Assembly: GCA_025024175.1 (NCBI GenBank)
Contig: QCXZ01000137.1
Coordinates: 5,208,001-5,272,000 of the forward strand
Length of the DNA stretch: 64,000 bases
DNA from: Rhyzopertha dominica
Lineage: Eukaryota > Arthropoda > Insecta > Coleoptera > Bostrichidae
Direction of reading: 5' to 3'
The first letter of the stretch is position 1. Each line of letters starts with the position of its first letter. This document shows, one piece after another, positions 11,011 to 22,735 of this stretch. Under the pieces are notes generated by a model. That model ran no database searches. It was given only the letters and a program-made list of their open reading frames with translations, and was not told where the DNA came from. Both the position numbers and the translations under genes were made by a program.

Positions 11011-12891
11011 TTGTTGAAAGAGTTAATTACAAAAGCACCTGTTCTGAGATATTTCAACTCAGCTGAACAAATTATTTTACAATGCGATGCAAGTAGTTAC
11101 GGTGTAGGAGCAGCATTAATTCAAAATGGACAACCTGTGGCATTTTCATCGAAAACGTTAACTGCTGCTGAAAGAAACTATGCACAGATAGAAAAGGAGG
11201 CACTAGCGATAGTGTTTGGATGTCGAAGATTCGATCAGTATTTATGTGGACAAAAGGAAATCATTGTACAAACGGATCATCGTCCACTGATAAATATTTT
11301 CAAAAAATCCATGTTAAAGGCACCGAAAAGACTACAACGGATGATGTTGGCATTACAGAGATACCGATTAAAATTAGTTTATATCGAAGGAAAGAAAATG
11401 ATTTTTGCAGACTTACTTTCAAGAGCACCAGAAAAATCGATCGATGAGACCATTACTGAAAATGAGGTTTACAGAATAAAGCTAATGAAGAATTTTATGA
11501 AAGAGGTTGAAGAAATTAATGCACTTACGACATTGCCAATATCTGAAGAAAGAATTCAAGCCATAAGAGATGCTACACAAAAGGATAAAATATTACAAGC
11601 CATTGGACAGTATGTGTTAAATGGATGGCCAGAAAGTGGAAAAGAATTGAAAGATGAAATTAAAGATTACTTTAAGTATAAAGAAGAAATTGTTTTGCAA
11701 TATGGCTTATTGTTTAAGGGACAACGATTGATAGTACCGCAATCGATGAGAAAAGAGATACTGCATAAACTACATTTAGGACATGGAGGAATAGATGCGA
11801 CTATGAAGTTAGCTAAAGATTCAGTATTTTGGCCTAGGATAAGCATGCATATAAGAGACTGTGTGGCAAGATGTACTGTTTGTCAAGTGAATTCAGAAAC
11901 TCCACAGGATTTACCCATGCAGAGCCACGAAATTCCAAAAAGACCTTTTCAAAGAGTTAGTATGGATGCTTGTGAAATTCTTGAAAAAGGGAAGAGAAGA
12001 AGATATTTGATAATTGTTGATCATTATTCAGACTTTTTCGAAATAGATGAATTACCCGATTTGAGTGCAAGAGCTTTGGTCGAAATTTGTAAGAAGAACT
12101 TTTCGCGTCATGGTATACCAGACTGTGTAATTACAGATAATTCCACTCAGTTTGTGAATGAACAATTCCAGAATATGGCACGAAAATGGAATTTTAATCA
12201 TATTACCAGCTCACCGCATTATCCGAAAGGCAATGGAAAAGCTGAAGCAACAGTTAAGATAGCGAAGAATTTGTTAAAAAAATCAATAGAAGCAGGAGAG
12301 GATTTTTGGTTATCACTTTTACATTTAAGAAACACACCAAATAATATGGGTTCAAGTCCGGTGCAGAGATTGTTTGCAAGAAGAACTAGATGTGTAATAC
12401 CACAAACAGAAGAAATGTTGATACCTAAGATACAAGAAGGAGTGAAAGAAAAGATTGAATTGAAGAGAAAAACCTCTAAATATTATTATGATAGAAAAGC
12501 AAGAAGAAGATTACCGAAGTTGAACGTAGGACAAAATGTGATTGTGAAACTGAAACCAGAAGTGGATAATAAATGGACACAAGGACAGATAAAGGAAAAT
12601 CTCAGTGATAGATCTCTTTTGGTAGGAGTCGGTGATAGTATTTATCGTCGCAACACCCAACACGTAAAACCAATTCCTGAGTTAGAAAGATTCTCATCTC
12701 CTCAGCCTGCAACGTCAGATGTTGCAAGTGCAGTGAAACTGCGTAATTCTCCGAATAAAGTGACTTTCGCTGAATTCTTTGAAGAAAAAGAAATTCCGCC
12801 CTGTTTTCCAACCAAAGGATGTGATACAACAGTACTGAGAAGATCAGAGCGCGTAAAGACAAGACCTGTGAAATTTAGAGACTACGTGTGA
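11011..12891 (+). CDS. Gypsy RNase H-integrase (second part of gag-pol)
   Basis: 626 aa. RNase H occupies the N-terminal part, with D26 in LQCDASSYGVGAA, the conserved KEALA (about E63) and D89 in VQTDHRPL. Integrase follows. The HHCC finger has a His pair around 252-258 and C288-x2-C291; the catalytic triad is D319 (SMDAC), D376 (ITDNSTQF) and E412 (KGNGKAEATVK). The spacing of 35 residues between the last two is typical. The C-terminal part has a basic tail. It starts one base out of frame with the upstream part and probably belongs to one polyprotein. Apart from that break every catalytic residue I can check is present, so the copy is only one change away from coding competence. Confidence 0.92.
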   Translation: MLKELITKAPVLRYFNSAEQIILQCDASSYGVGAALIQNGQPVAFSSKTLTAAERNYAQIEKEALAIVFGCRRFDQYLCGQKEIIVQTDHRPLINIFKKSMLKAPKRLQRMMLALQRYRLKLVYIEGKKMIFADLLSRAPEKSIDETITENEVYRIKLMKNFMKEVEEINALTTLPISEERIQAIRDATQKDKILQAIGQYVLNGWPESGKELKDEIKDYFKYKEEIVLQYGLLFKGQRLIVPQSMRKEILHKLHLGHGGIDATMKLAKDSVFWPRISMHIRDCVARCTVCQVNSETPQDLPMQSHEIPKRPFQRVSMDACEILEKGKRRRYLIIVDHYSDFFEIDELPDLSARALVEICKKNFSRHGIPDCVITDNSTQFVNEQFQNMARKWNFNHITSSPHYPKGNGKAEATVKIAKNLLKKSIEAGEDFWLSLLHLRNTPNNMGSSPVQRLFARRTRCVIPQTEEMLIPKIQEGVKEKIELKRKTSKYYYDRKARRRLPKLNVGQNVIVKLKPEVDNKWTQGQIKENLSDRSLLVGVGDSIYRRNTQHVKPIPELERFSSPQPATSDVASAVKLRNSPNKVTFAEFFEEKEIPPCFPTKGCDTTVLRRSERVKTRPVKFRDYV

Positions 12892-12944
12892 GTGGAAGGC
12901 CTTGAAAGACAGTATTTAGTTGAGGTTTATTTTGTTGTTTGTTT

Positions 12945-12963
12945 TTAAAAAAAAAAAGGAAGA
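12945..12963 (+). other. Polypurine tract of the gypsy element
   Basis: A run of A followed by GGAAGA lies immediately before the 3' LTR at 12964, the usual place for plus-strand priming. Confidence 0.75.
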
Positions 12964-13153
12964 TGTTGTAGGATGTATGTACATTATCTAGTATGCAATA
13001 CTTTATAGTAGTTGGATATCAGGGTAGGCAAGAAAAATAAAAATACACATAATGACAGATGTACAATGAGTTTCTAATAATGTTCAATGTAGTGAATAAA
13101 TGATGTTACGAGGAAGTTGGTGCATTAATTAGAAGACGTAACATAATATAACA
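12964..13153 (+). repeat. 3' LTR of the gypsy element
   Basis: 190 bp, identical to the 5' LTR at all readable positions; followed by the CTTAA duplication. Confidence 0.95.
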
Positions 13154-13163
13154 CTTAATAAAT

Positions 13164-13205
13164 AGGCAAAGCGCTTTCAGCTATAATTAGCCATCATCAG
13201 TGCCT
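13164..13205 (-). ncRNA. Hammerhead ribozyme motif of PLE-A
   Basis: Minus strand: AGGCA (stem I), CTGATGA core, one unpaired T, stem II GGCTA/TAGCT with loop ATTA, GAAA, palindromic stem III AGCGCT, cleavage position T, then TGCCT closing stem I with five perfect pairs. Very short stem III is the known pattern of hammerheads in Penelope-like elements, thought to work as dimers. The closing G-U of stem II is a weak point. It would process the element's RNA by self-cleavage. Confidence 0.75.
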
Positions 13206-13369
13206 CATAATGTAAAAAAGATATACAAAAGAATTCATAAAACTGACATTGTCAAAATCGAAATAAGCAATCTTGACTTCAAATAAAAAAGTAGCTTGCA
13301 TGCCAAAAGCACAAAAAAATTTAGAAGAGGACAACTAAAATTACAAAAATCATTCAAAATTATCGTTAT

Positions 13370-13665
13370 CTATAATTATGTGTATTTCAAGAATTTCTAG
13401 AAAATTTAATTTTGAGGACGTATTACAAACATGTAAAGAATTTAAATTATTTAAAGAGGCAGTGTGTTTAAATGACCATAAATGATTTGCTAACGAAGAA
13501 TTTGTGTTAACTGTATCAGTATTTTTATATTTTGCATATTGTTTCGAGTGTTCATTGCCTCTAATTGAAACAGATCTTTCCGTTTGACCAATATAAACAA
13601 TTACACTCGTTACAAGGAAAACTATAAACTCCCGAATGATTCAAAACTGGAATTGTGTCTTTATT
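13370..13665 (-). pseudogene. GIY-YIG endonuclease relic of PLE-A
   Basis: Minus-strand frames give SGVYSFPCNECN, then after a frame change a stretch like YIGQTERSVSIRGNEHS and NTNSSLANHL. This is the Cys-rich finger and GIY-YIG nuclease typical of Penelope-like elements. The matching region at 58297-58580 shares these blocks. Broken by several frameshifts. Confidence 0.7.
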
Positions 13666-14157
13666 GCGAACAAAACGGGAAAACACACTTCCTACCGTAG
13701 AAAAAAACCAACATGAGAGGAAAACAATTTAGATAAACTAAGTGAGACTGGACCAACAAACCTAAGGGGATACCAAATTTAGGTTTCTTCAACATAAATA
13801 AAACTTAAATTTTGTTAAATATTTGAAGTATAATTTTTGTAATAAATGATTTGGAAAGTTGTTATTAAAAGCATTTGACGAAAGAGGTAACTTAAAAAGT
13901 CTATTAAAAAGGGAATGAAATACGGACATTTTGTGTGTATAGTGAAATACAGATAAATTATTAGTTTTGTGAAATCAGCTTAAAATCCAGCAATCGTTTA
14001 AAATATGATTCAATCCATATGAAACCTGTGTGTAACATGTAGCATTATTCTAAAACCCAAAAGAGTTGTGATGACACATCGATGTATGTTGTATTTCCAA
14101 AAATATCAAATAAAACACCTCATATAGTAAAATGTAAAACAAGCAATGAAGAAATAT

Positions 14158-14890
14158 ACAGGGTCGCTACAAAGTATGGAACCAGCAGGATATTTCAGGT
14201 TTTGTCCGACCGATTTTTCTGAAATTGTGCATGGGCCTATGGGTAATTAAAATGCATTTTTTGGAATTTTTTCAACTCCGTGTCAGTTCTCGTTTCCGAG
14301 ATATGGACGCAAGTTGAATTTTTCTAAATAGGCAGTAAAAAAGAAAAACATCATTCCGTGAAAAATGCAGTATTTTTTCAGATTTACATTACAAAACTTG
14401 CTCAAAATGTTCAGCATTTACTTCCTGGCAGTAATGCAGCCTTGAGTAAAAGTTTTCTAATGATATTTGTTGCATTTTTGGAGGTAAGTTCTGAATATCT
14501 GCCCTTTTAAGTCTTCTGCATTATGTGGCCCATTAGCATAAATACGATTTTCAGATACCTCTACGGGAAAAAATCAAACGACGTCAGATCAGGGGAACGT
14601 GCTGGGCACTCTATCGCTCCGCGCCTACCAATCCATCTGTCTGGAAACATCGCATTGAAATATCCACGAACGTTGACTGCAAAATGGGGCGGTACACCAT
14701 CTTGCTGAAACCATATCTGTTCAGAGAGAGGCGCAGCATTTTCACCGTTAGGGAACAGGCAAATATGTTCTGATATAATGTGTTCGCGCAAGAGCTGTAA
14801 ATACTTGACCGCAAATTAATTTCATCCTTCACGGAAGATTTAAGCTTCCTCTCTACATAACTATGGATAGTTTCTGGTGTCACTCCAGTA
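14158..14890 (-). pseudogene. Mariner-like transposase relic
   Basis: Minus strand carries IWFQQDGVPPHFAVNVRGYF, then RWIGRRGAIECPARSPDLTS, the second and third catalytic Asp regions of a mariner-type transposase. Near 14400-14440 NAEHFEQ is the C-terminal signature. The outer end (14158) begins with TACAGGGTCGCTACAAAG, a plausible transposon terminus. The 5' half of the element is missing, so no terminal pair can be shown. Confidence 0.75.
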
Positions 14891-16015
14891 AGATGTGAAA
14901 ATTTTTATTTATGAAATGCAAGAGTTTGTACGCCTAGTATGAAAGAAAAATATCTACTATCTAGCAATACCTTAATACAGTAGTTTTTTCGCAATCTCAG
15001 CAAATGATGTGGGTTTAACTTTTGAGTTAATGGACTCATGTAGAGTTGTTAGATACACTATTCCGAATTGAAACAATAAATTCAATTGAGTTTGTGTTTT
15101 CATGATAAATATGCATGTGTTGTTTAGTGTATTATTATTATTGCCTCGGCAGCTTCGAATTTGGAAAAACTATGAACGATGGTGGAGACCACATCTTGGA
15201 GAAAGCGCCCTAAAGGTTTAGTGAACATCACACAATAATACTGATTTGAATCACGATGTGTTATGTTGTTGAAAAACCCTTTTTGCGTAAAATATTATTA
15301 CCTACTTGATTATGTCATTGAGTGTTTACTAGAAAACACTGCGAAGGCCCTATATTAATAAACTTTCCAATCAAGCAGAGTACCTACCTAAAATTAAAAC
15401 GGAAGTTTCTTTACGGAAGCCGTAGTTTTCCTTCATAAAGTAAGCTAAGTCAACCCCATTTGCTAATGGAAGCAGGCTCGCTATAGTGGAGATGCAAGTG
15501 CGAGTTTGATATATAGCGATAAGAGCTCAAGCTCCAGGGTATGGTGACCAAACTATTTTAGTAAAGGAAACTATTTTTAGAATCAATTTCGACACTTTTC
15601 AACGTATTTTTATTAGTTGCCTGAAGTGGCGCATTTTTCATTGAGATCTTTTCTAAAAACCTGCCCTGCTTTGTAGTAGAAGGTTTAATATTTCATGATT
15701 AGGTCGACAACATTCACACCAGCAATATTTCCAAAAGTGATGAAAAATTCACTAATAATATGAGCCCTTGTTTTGGAGTAGTAATTAAAAAAAGTGCTTA
15801 AGTACAATCAATAATTAAATTAAGGTTTTTTTGTTTGACACTGACAATCAAAGTTGACGTTTATTGAGCAGTATCACGGCAAACACTCGTCGTCAATAAT
15901 AACCAAGTAAATAGTGTCTTTTTTTATAGTACAACCTAAAATTTGTTAGCCGAGAAAGGCTTTGTTAATTTAACCTGAATTATTAAAAGCTGAAAGCCCA
16001 AATTGAAATCGATCT
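14891..16015. other. No gene seen
   Basis: AT-rich, no repeat partner in the window and no coding signal that I trust. Confidence 0.5.
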
Positions 16016-16610
16016 TTTAACAAACTTCCTCCACGAACCGCCACTGATCGTCATTTCCATAATTTCCGCGCATTGAGGGCGGTTTTGTATCAAAACAACC
16101 AGATTTCAGAGATATTGATATCGTAGATGTACGGAGATACGTTTTTGCCTACGTTCAGCTGTGCATCATTTTCTAGAACATCATACTTCGGCTTTGGGAC
16201 CCGCGAACAAACAAGATCCTTTTATACACCCACGAACGTCTGAATCATTGCCTGTGCTTTCAATATTTCTGGCTTTTTGCTTCACTTTAAAACGATCTGG
16301 CACGGACAGCGGCGTTGCTGATTGTTTCATCAATTGCAGATGTAGATGAAGGCGGTAGATTGATAAGTATTTAACGCCACACATCAAATTAAATGTTTGA
16401 ACTAAAGACCTCCTGTAGCTTGGCAATCAAATAGTCTATCATAGAAAATGCGTGTCTAATTCTGGCTTTCGTAAATTCTGTGTTTGTCATTTGTACATCT
16501 AATTTTTAAGTGGCCCCAAAGAAAAAATCCAGTGGACTTAAATCAGGCGACCTAGCAAGGTATTTAGTAGTATCCCCATGTCCTATCAATCGACCAGCTA
16601 AAGGCGAACA
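16016..16610 (-). pseudogene. Mariner-like transposase relic
   Basis: Near 16500-16590 the minus strand reads RLIGHGDTTKYLARSPDLSP followed by LDFFFG, the third catalytic Asp region. After a frame shift the C-terminal IYESQN block lies near 16440-16470. Upstream and downstream limits are vague. Stops and frame changes show a dead copy. Confidence 0.6.
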
Positions 16611-17163
16611 TTAAATACAAAATTGCAACCAGACATCGGGAAATAAATGTACAATATCGGTACAATATTATCACGTAGTAGGTGCAGGTAGATACTGCTA
16701 GATATAAGTTGCTAAATTTCTAAACTTGTAATGTGTTGCCCAATAATACCAACCTACACATCTAGTTTATCAGGATACTGTTCAGTAGCGGTAGTTAAGA
16801 ATGTTTAAAAGTTCATTTAGGCAAAAAGTGACTTAGCAAGATAATAAAATGTTATTTGCAAAATCTGGATTAATATTGGTCATGTCCATCATTAACGTAT
16901 AGAACACAGAACTGCATTTTTCGGTCAGGATCATCGTAATTTAGTTCATGGAGAAGGTGTCCTTTGTAGAGTTTGTATTTCATCTTTTTTTAACATCTCG
17001 GTAACTGATAAATATTATTGTCCAAAGCAAGTGGCTTGGTAAAAGCAGACTATCTCTCTATTTCGCTATCACTTCATTTGTAGATAATTTCGGGACGTTT
17101 CAGCCTTGAGATATCTTCTAATCTCCAGTTTCTTATAATTTTTTATCTAACTTAGACACTGGG

Positions 17164-17165
<2 letters not shown>
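16611..17165. other. No gene seen
   Basis: AT-rich, no recognisable feature. Confidence 0.5.

Positions 17166-17198
<33 letters not shown>
17166..17198 (+). repeat. (TAA)n microsatellite
   Basis: About eleven TAA units. It lies just beyond the 3' side of the minus-strand non-LTR relic and may be its simple-repeat tail. Confidence 0.9.
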
Positions 17199-18450
17199 AC
17201 TTTATTAATTAGCACAAGGCTAGTATTTGATACATTGGAAAATAACATTTAATTATTTATTTAATGAATACATAAAACAAACAACCCAAAACAAATTAAA
17301 CGATATTCGCACGCTACCCAGTGCCCGTAATATAAACCAGCAACTGATTTGAAGCATCTAAGAGATTTAGCAGATCTAACATGAAGTGACAATGAATTGT
17401 ATTTTATGAAACCTTTACAAAATAGAGATTTAGAGGCAGTTGCGTAAGTTCTATTCACAAAAACATCACCAGCATTTCGAGTTTCATACTGATGAACATA
17501 GTGTGCCCTAACTATCATTTTTGTTAGGTAAGGTGGCATGAGATTATTTATTATTTTATATATAAAGACCATCGTAAGATACAGCACCCTATCCGCAATA
17601 TTCAACCACTGTAGAGCAATCAACATAGTCCTAATCGGCGTGAGCCTGGTACACTTTAGAATAATTCTCGTTGCACGATTTTGAAGTTTTTGCAAGCAAG
17701 ACATCTTGTTAAGGTTGAACTGGAACACTATCGACGCACAGTATTCAAAATGAGGTTGTATAATAGTTTTATATACTCTAATGGTCGTTTCCATAGAGAG
17801 GAATTTAGCCACTCTTGATAAAAAGAACAACTTTTTAGATATTTTCTTTTGCATGTAATTAGAGTGCTCATCAAATGATAACAAGCAGTCAATTGTGAGA
17901 CCTAGGTATTTATATATCCGTACAATATCAATTCTACAATTGCAAATATGCAAATCTATTTTATCTAAATCTAAAAATTTATATTTGTATTGAACAAAGA
18001 ATTTCTATGTGGATGAACGTTATTATATTTTCAAACGTCTTGGTGTGAACTGCTGTTCAATTTATCTTTTAAGCTAGTATCATTATAGAAACTAAGGAAG
18101 CGAAAACAGAAGCATACAGTAACATAGCAAACCAAGTGATAACTTCATACACTTAAACAAATGGATCAGGAAATATTATTATATTATATTATATATTATA
18201 ATTAATACAATTGTATGCCCTCTTAAAAAGAATAAGCAGTAAATATTAACATCATTCGCGCACTGACAAACAATATGAGAAATAACAGGTTTAGAATGAA
18301 TCCTTGAACGACACCAGGATCGCAAGAAGTTACTTTGATCTGGACGATGACATGCAAGACTTCTGCTGTGAACTGAGATTTAAAAGCGTCAGCTGATGTA
18401 GAAAAAATAATTGGCTGACTTAAGTAAAGTATCTGCTCAAAAACCTTCAC
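17199..18450 (-). pseudogene. Non-LTR retrotransposon ORF2 relic (jockey/CR1-like)
   Basis: The largest piece is a 230-aa frame at 17261-17953: YKYLGLTIDCLLSFDEHSNY, then VYKTIIQPHFEYCASIVFQ, LQKLQNRATRIIL and LTPIRTMLIALQWLNIADR. This is the thumb and C-terminal part of a jockey/CR1-type reverse transcriptase. Upstream on the minus strand (18450-18223) GVVQGFILNLLFLILFVS is a decayed copy of the usual GVPQGSILGPLLF motif. The catalytic YADD region between them is not readable. A (TAA)n tail lies at the 3' side. Dead 5'-truncated copy. Confidence 0.8.
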
Positions 18451-18572
18451 AAAAAGAGCACAATAGTGCTATTGGATGATAACCGCTAGCATTGATGTCT
18501 GGTTACAGATATCAGGCTAACATTTCTTATTTTATTTTCCGGACTTCAAGACTTAAGTGATATGTGATATTA

Positions 18573-18914
18573 TACAGGGTTTCTATAAATAATTCATGCA
18601 ACGCGGGCGGCGTTGATTTCTGAATTCTTTGTGCCGCCTTTTTGTAACTGCTGCCAAGCTATAATATGCACGGCGATAGTAGTTAGTTCCGAAATGTGAG
18701 CTTTCTGCAACTTTAAAGTTAATTATCCCATATAACACTACAGAATATGTTGAAAATACACACCCCAAGCGTTTTCTCATATGAAAATATATCAGATAAT
18801 TTAAGCATCGACAGATGACAAGTATACGTCACTTTCCTGAGAGGCGGCAAATTGATTTAATCGATAATTTCCATGAGCGCCCTGGATGCATGAATCATTT
18901 ATAGAAACCCTGTA
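18573..18914. mobile_element. MITE with TA target duplication (338 bp)
   Basis: 18575-18912 starts CAGGGTTTCTATAAATAATT and ends with a near-perfect reverse complement (AAATGATTCATGCA counterpart at 18886-18912). It is flanked by TA at 18573-18574 and 18913-18914. No coding capacity. Its central part (about 18610-18775) resembles the middle of the foldback element at 34080-34290. Probably mobilised by a mariner/Tc1-type transposase. Confidence 0.85.
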
Positions 18915-20660
18915 GGACAACTGAAGCTCCTGTCATAATTTGAATATCTAAGAAATAATAAAATTAAATCCTTGATATTACAATTTTTTCTTACTTACTA
19001 GTTTTTAGGATGCCAACATAAAAGCATTCATTTAAAAAATAGTTTTTCATGTAGTATTTATTTTACCTCTGATTTTGTCAACTGACGATGTGCTAAATCT
19101 ATTTTTAATGATCTTCACAAATGATGATTTTGAGAAAAATGTATTGTCAATCAATAAAAAAGTACTACTTGTGGTTATTGCCAGTATAATGGTGTCGATT
19201 TGATAAAAGGCACACGCGTTGGATGAAGTTAAAACCCTCTATTGGTTTTTAGAAACGTCAAAAAAAGAATCAAAATTATTCTTGTTACAGTGAGTTACTA
19301 TAACTTGTCAAAGCGTTCTATCATAGAAAGATACCGCTTAATTATTATCTTTAGGTACATCTGTGTTTTTATGTACTTTTTGTATATTTTTATCAGTCCT
19401 CGAAGTCCATAAAGTATGGTATACACCTTGCTTATGAAAGAAACTGTACGCTCGGGATTTAAAAAATTATTTCAGTCAAGCGGTGTATAATTTTGGAGCG
19501 AATGGTGGCAAACACTGCAGGAAAATATAATTGTAATCTACNAATACGAGTAGGTAGGCTTTAAGCGGGTATTTTTCTTATAAAATAGTACACTTACCAT
19601 GTGAGTCGTCAGATGCCTTCTTTTATAACAGGAGCTGTCAGCATCTGAAAAGAAAAGGAGATAATTATGTATATGGTATTATCACAAAAAATTTTTTTAT
19701 ATGAGTACTTCAGTAGTGTTCTTACCCTCAAATTTATTACGATACATTTTATTTCTGATATAAATGATTAGTTTCCATTATTTATTACACTATTTTATTT
19801 CACAAGAAAAGTTTTTGCCTTCCATACATCTTTTTTTTGCATATTGTCAGTATTAAGCATGTAATTTCTTTATCATTTCATTAATTAAGTTGCACTTTAT
19901 CAGATATCCCAAAAATTAACGGCAAAATACGGAATATGCCAGACGTTTCGAATGCGCGTGTTCTATATCGAGATCAGTGAGATTACTCCCTATGTAATTC
20001 GAAGCTCTGGCTTTCTTTAGTTACGCCACTGCAGATGGGGCTTTATCAAATTAATAAGTTGTGCATATACATGAAAGCGTGGGTGGCTATCGTTGGCCAT
20101 TATGTGTACGCTTTCCAGAACTCCGGCGTGGGATTATATTGATATTGGCCCAGAAAACATCTTAAGTAAAACTATACGTTCAGATCTGAAAGGCGCAGAT
20201 TTACATTCACGGATTAAATATTTGCACGTGGGAGTGATAAAACCATAAAGCTTTGTGGAATGGTAGTATAATGGCTGCTTAGAATTTTTACGGCGGTATT
20301 TATTTTAAGGAGCGTCTTCACAGGTTCTTTAGCTTATTAAATACTAAAATTGCAACGACGAAATTCATTTGCGCTAAAACAAACATTGTTTTACTGTCAA
20401 ATACGAAATTATATTTCGTTTCATTTGATGTTCCATTGCAAATAGTTGGAGATGACCACATTTAAGGTATTTAAGAAAATGACAGATATTTGCAGCTTCC
20501 AAGAAACCGTGTTAGTATTTATTGATAACTTTTTCTTGTTTTTATATGCTTGTTGTAAAAAAACAGTAGTAATTCTCGTCCCAGTATATTAATATTTGAG
20601 AAGATTCTGCTTCGTGGCAACTTGGACAGTAGTACAGTGGATGATTAAGTAAAAAACCCC
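18915..20660. other. No gene seen; possible weak PLE end near 19938-19995
   Basis: Mostly AT-rich with one balanced patch at about 19960-20280. On the minus strand near 19995-19938, CTGATCTCGATATAG then TTCGAAACGTC is reminiscent of a Penelope-like 3' end, but the helices do not form. One N lies near 19542. Confidence 0.4.
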
Positions 20661-20760
20661 ATTAATACTGTTTTAACGTCGACGTTTCGGAAGTGGAATT
20701 ATATTTCGCTTTCTTCAGGACCACAAATAAAAAATAGAGGTGTCAAAGTAATTCAGCAAC
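20661..20760 (-). mobile_element. Decayed Penelope-like 3' end with hammerhead-like motif
   Basis: Minus strand 20722-20678: GTC, core CTGAAGA (position 7 is free in the hammerhead consensus CUGANGA), a long poorly paired stem II region, GAAA, palindromic ACGT, cleavage triplet GTC, then GAC closing a 3-bp stem I. Core is kept but stem II does not fold well, so activity is doubtful. 20760-21330 is AT-rich, perhaps more of the same element. Confidence 0.5.
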
Positions 20761-21329
20761 AATACTGAAGAACAATTGAAATATAAAAACAACCACTCAA
20801 TAGTTAAAATTTATTAAATAATTCAATAATGTTCATTTATATAAACTTTAATTAGTGATAACATGGAAAAAATATAAGTTAATACATACATAAAATTACA
20901 AATTTAAAAAGACAAATGCGGAGAGCGGAGATATTTACCAAATACGATATATGTGTTTAACTTTAGAAAAGTTCAGAAGTATCTTGTGTTGCTGTAATAT
21001 ATACTAGTTAACTAGGGTAAAACAACTGTGCAATATTATCTGGGTTGTACTTGTTCATATCGGATTTGAAATACTGTTAATTATCCATTATTTGATTACT
21101 TCTGGGTAGTATATTATTGACATCAATAAGACATAATTTTAGTTTTGTAATCCCATTAGATGTGGTTCTGATGAAGAGTTAAATAATGCAAGTTTAAAAT
21201 CATTTGTAATTAGACAGGATGAGTTATTTATTGATAAAGAAATCATAATGTGGAGATATAAATTTGATACCAATAATTTTAAGATTTTTTTTTTAAAGAA
21301 TTACCTTGAAATCAAGAAGGGATGTAAAA

Positions 21330-21640
21330 ATAAAACCAATGGTTAGATCGCACCTTTGGTGGCCTCCTGTCGACAAAGATATCGAGAGTAATTCGAAAGA
21401 AACGGTAGAGTAACTAAGGGAATATTTGCCAGATTTGGGTGTCCAAATTTGGTGATAACGGAACTCAATTTAAATCCACAGAATTTACTGAATTTTTATC
21501 TAATATTGGTATGGAATTCCTTACGTGACCTGTTTGGCATCCCACAGACAATGGTCAAGTTGAAAATTTAATAAAAACCCTTAAAAATATATGGTTTAAT
21601 TTTTTAACTTACTAGGGGCAAGATAATGAATTTTAGTAAA
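21330..21640 (+). pseudogene. Gypsy integrase relic
   Basis: Frames read VRSHLWWPPVDKDIE (end of the zinc finger region), then LVITDNGTQFKSTEF and PVWHPTDNGQVENLIKTLK. These are the second catalytic Asp and the catalytic Glu of a Ty3/gypsy integrase. Residues between the finger and the core are deleted and frames change. The sequence differs from the young gypsy element at 8.6-13.2 kb, so it is another lineage. Confidence 0.75.
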
Positions 21641-22733
21641 GTTTCAATAAATTGCCTATTATGAAGATCATTAATTTGGCATGGTGAATTATTAAAACTA
21701 GTTCAAATAAGAAACTTCTTTAGAATATTTAGAAATTTTGTACAAGTGGCTACTGTACATATAAAAGATATTAAAAAATCGGTCCAATTAACACACACTG
21801 CAATATTAGTATTGTGGTTCTGTTAGCCACAGGGCGGGCATCTGGTGGTTAAACAAGGGGCCCGTATAGATTAGAAACTTGATTTCTGTTTCTGCTTCCT
21901 GGATTGTCAGTCTGCAGCTGCTGTTTGGTAATACCCGTTGCGCGGGCATTTAGTCGTGGCGACGATGTCGCTTTTTCTAGCAAAAGAAGCTCCGTTTTCC
22001 TTTCCATTGTTGCATATTCCGAATACTTGCCACACACTTTAAATTATCGTGATTAAAACTGCGTTTGAATCTGCATTCAAAGTGTTCTAAGAAAATCGCA
22101 TGAAACTGACGATTTGTCCAAGTTTGGCATTTGATTTAGCAACTGTAACGATATCCTGTCACCTAACTTTAGGTTACACCTTTTCAAATCAGAAGTTATG
22201 TTATTAGTTTGAAACCGAGCTGAACTGAACCACATCTTTGGATTGGCTTTCCTAAAAAGTGGAGGCAATTATGGCTACTCTACGTGCACGTCATCCATGG
22301 TAGAAATTGTCAGGATTACCAGTCGTGGAGGATTTTTAAAATCCTTTTATCTAGTTTATTTTTGATGTTACAAAAAATGTAAATACAAAAGTTGTAGATA
22401 ATTTTACCCTTAATAAAAAGTGTACTCCAGTTTGCTATATCTGAGATATGACATAAACTTATATTTTTTTAAATAGAAACTATAGTTGGCTATGGATTTA
22501 TAAAGTCGGCGATTTTTTTACTTATCCAACCATATAACACTCGGCATAGTTATTTTGAAAAATACCAGAGTTATGGCCAATTTTCTGTTTTTTGTTGTTG
22601 TTAGTTTTATAAATAGTTAGCCATGAAATACATTGTCTTGTTTCATAAAAGCCCATATTTCAAAAGTAAATTAAAATAATTTATTTAACAGTTAACACGA
22701 AAATGCAAACACAACACAAAACTAACATATGAA
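21641..22733. other. No gene seen
   Basis: AT-rich and without recognisable features. Confidence 0.5.
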
Positions 22734-22735
22734 TT

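Larger units (their letters stand above)
8575..13158 (+). mobile_element. Full-length young Ty3/gypsy LTR retrotransposon
   Basis: Element 8580-13153 (4574 bp) is flanked by 5-bp direct repeats CTTAA (8575-8579 and 13154-13158). LTRs of 190 bp (8580-8769, 12964-13153) start TGTTGTAGG, end ATATAACA and are identical at every non-N position. That points to a very recent insertion. Order inside: primer site, gag, protease, reverse transcriptase, RNase H, integrase, polypurine tract. There is no env. gag and pol share one frame, broken only near 10980-10990. Confidence 0.95.
13159..14150 (-). mobile_element. Penelope-like element PLE-A (minus strand, 5' truncated)
   Basis: On the minus strand: C-terminal reverse transcriptase remnants (about 14150-13670), then a GIY-YIG nuclease relic (about 13665-13370), then a terminal repeat with a hammerhead motif at 13205-13164. 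The same terminal repeat occurs at 58139-58346, 58650-58935 and partly at 48231-48355. The gypsy element sits just beyond the hammerhead. Many stops and frameshifts. Confidence 0.75.

Noticed and set aside
19938..19995. Possible PLE hammerhead end (CTGATCTCG ... CGAAACGTC)
   Set aside because: Core differs from CUGANGA and stem II does not form; mentioned only as a weak PLE trace.
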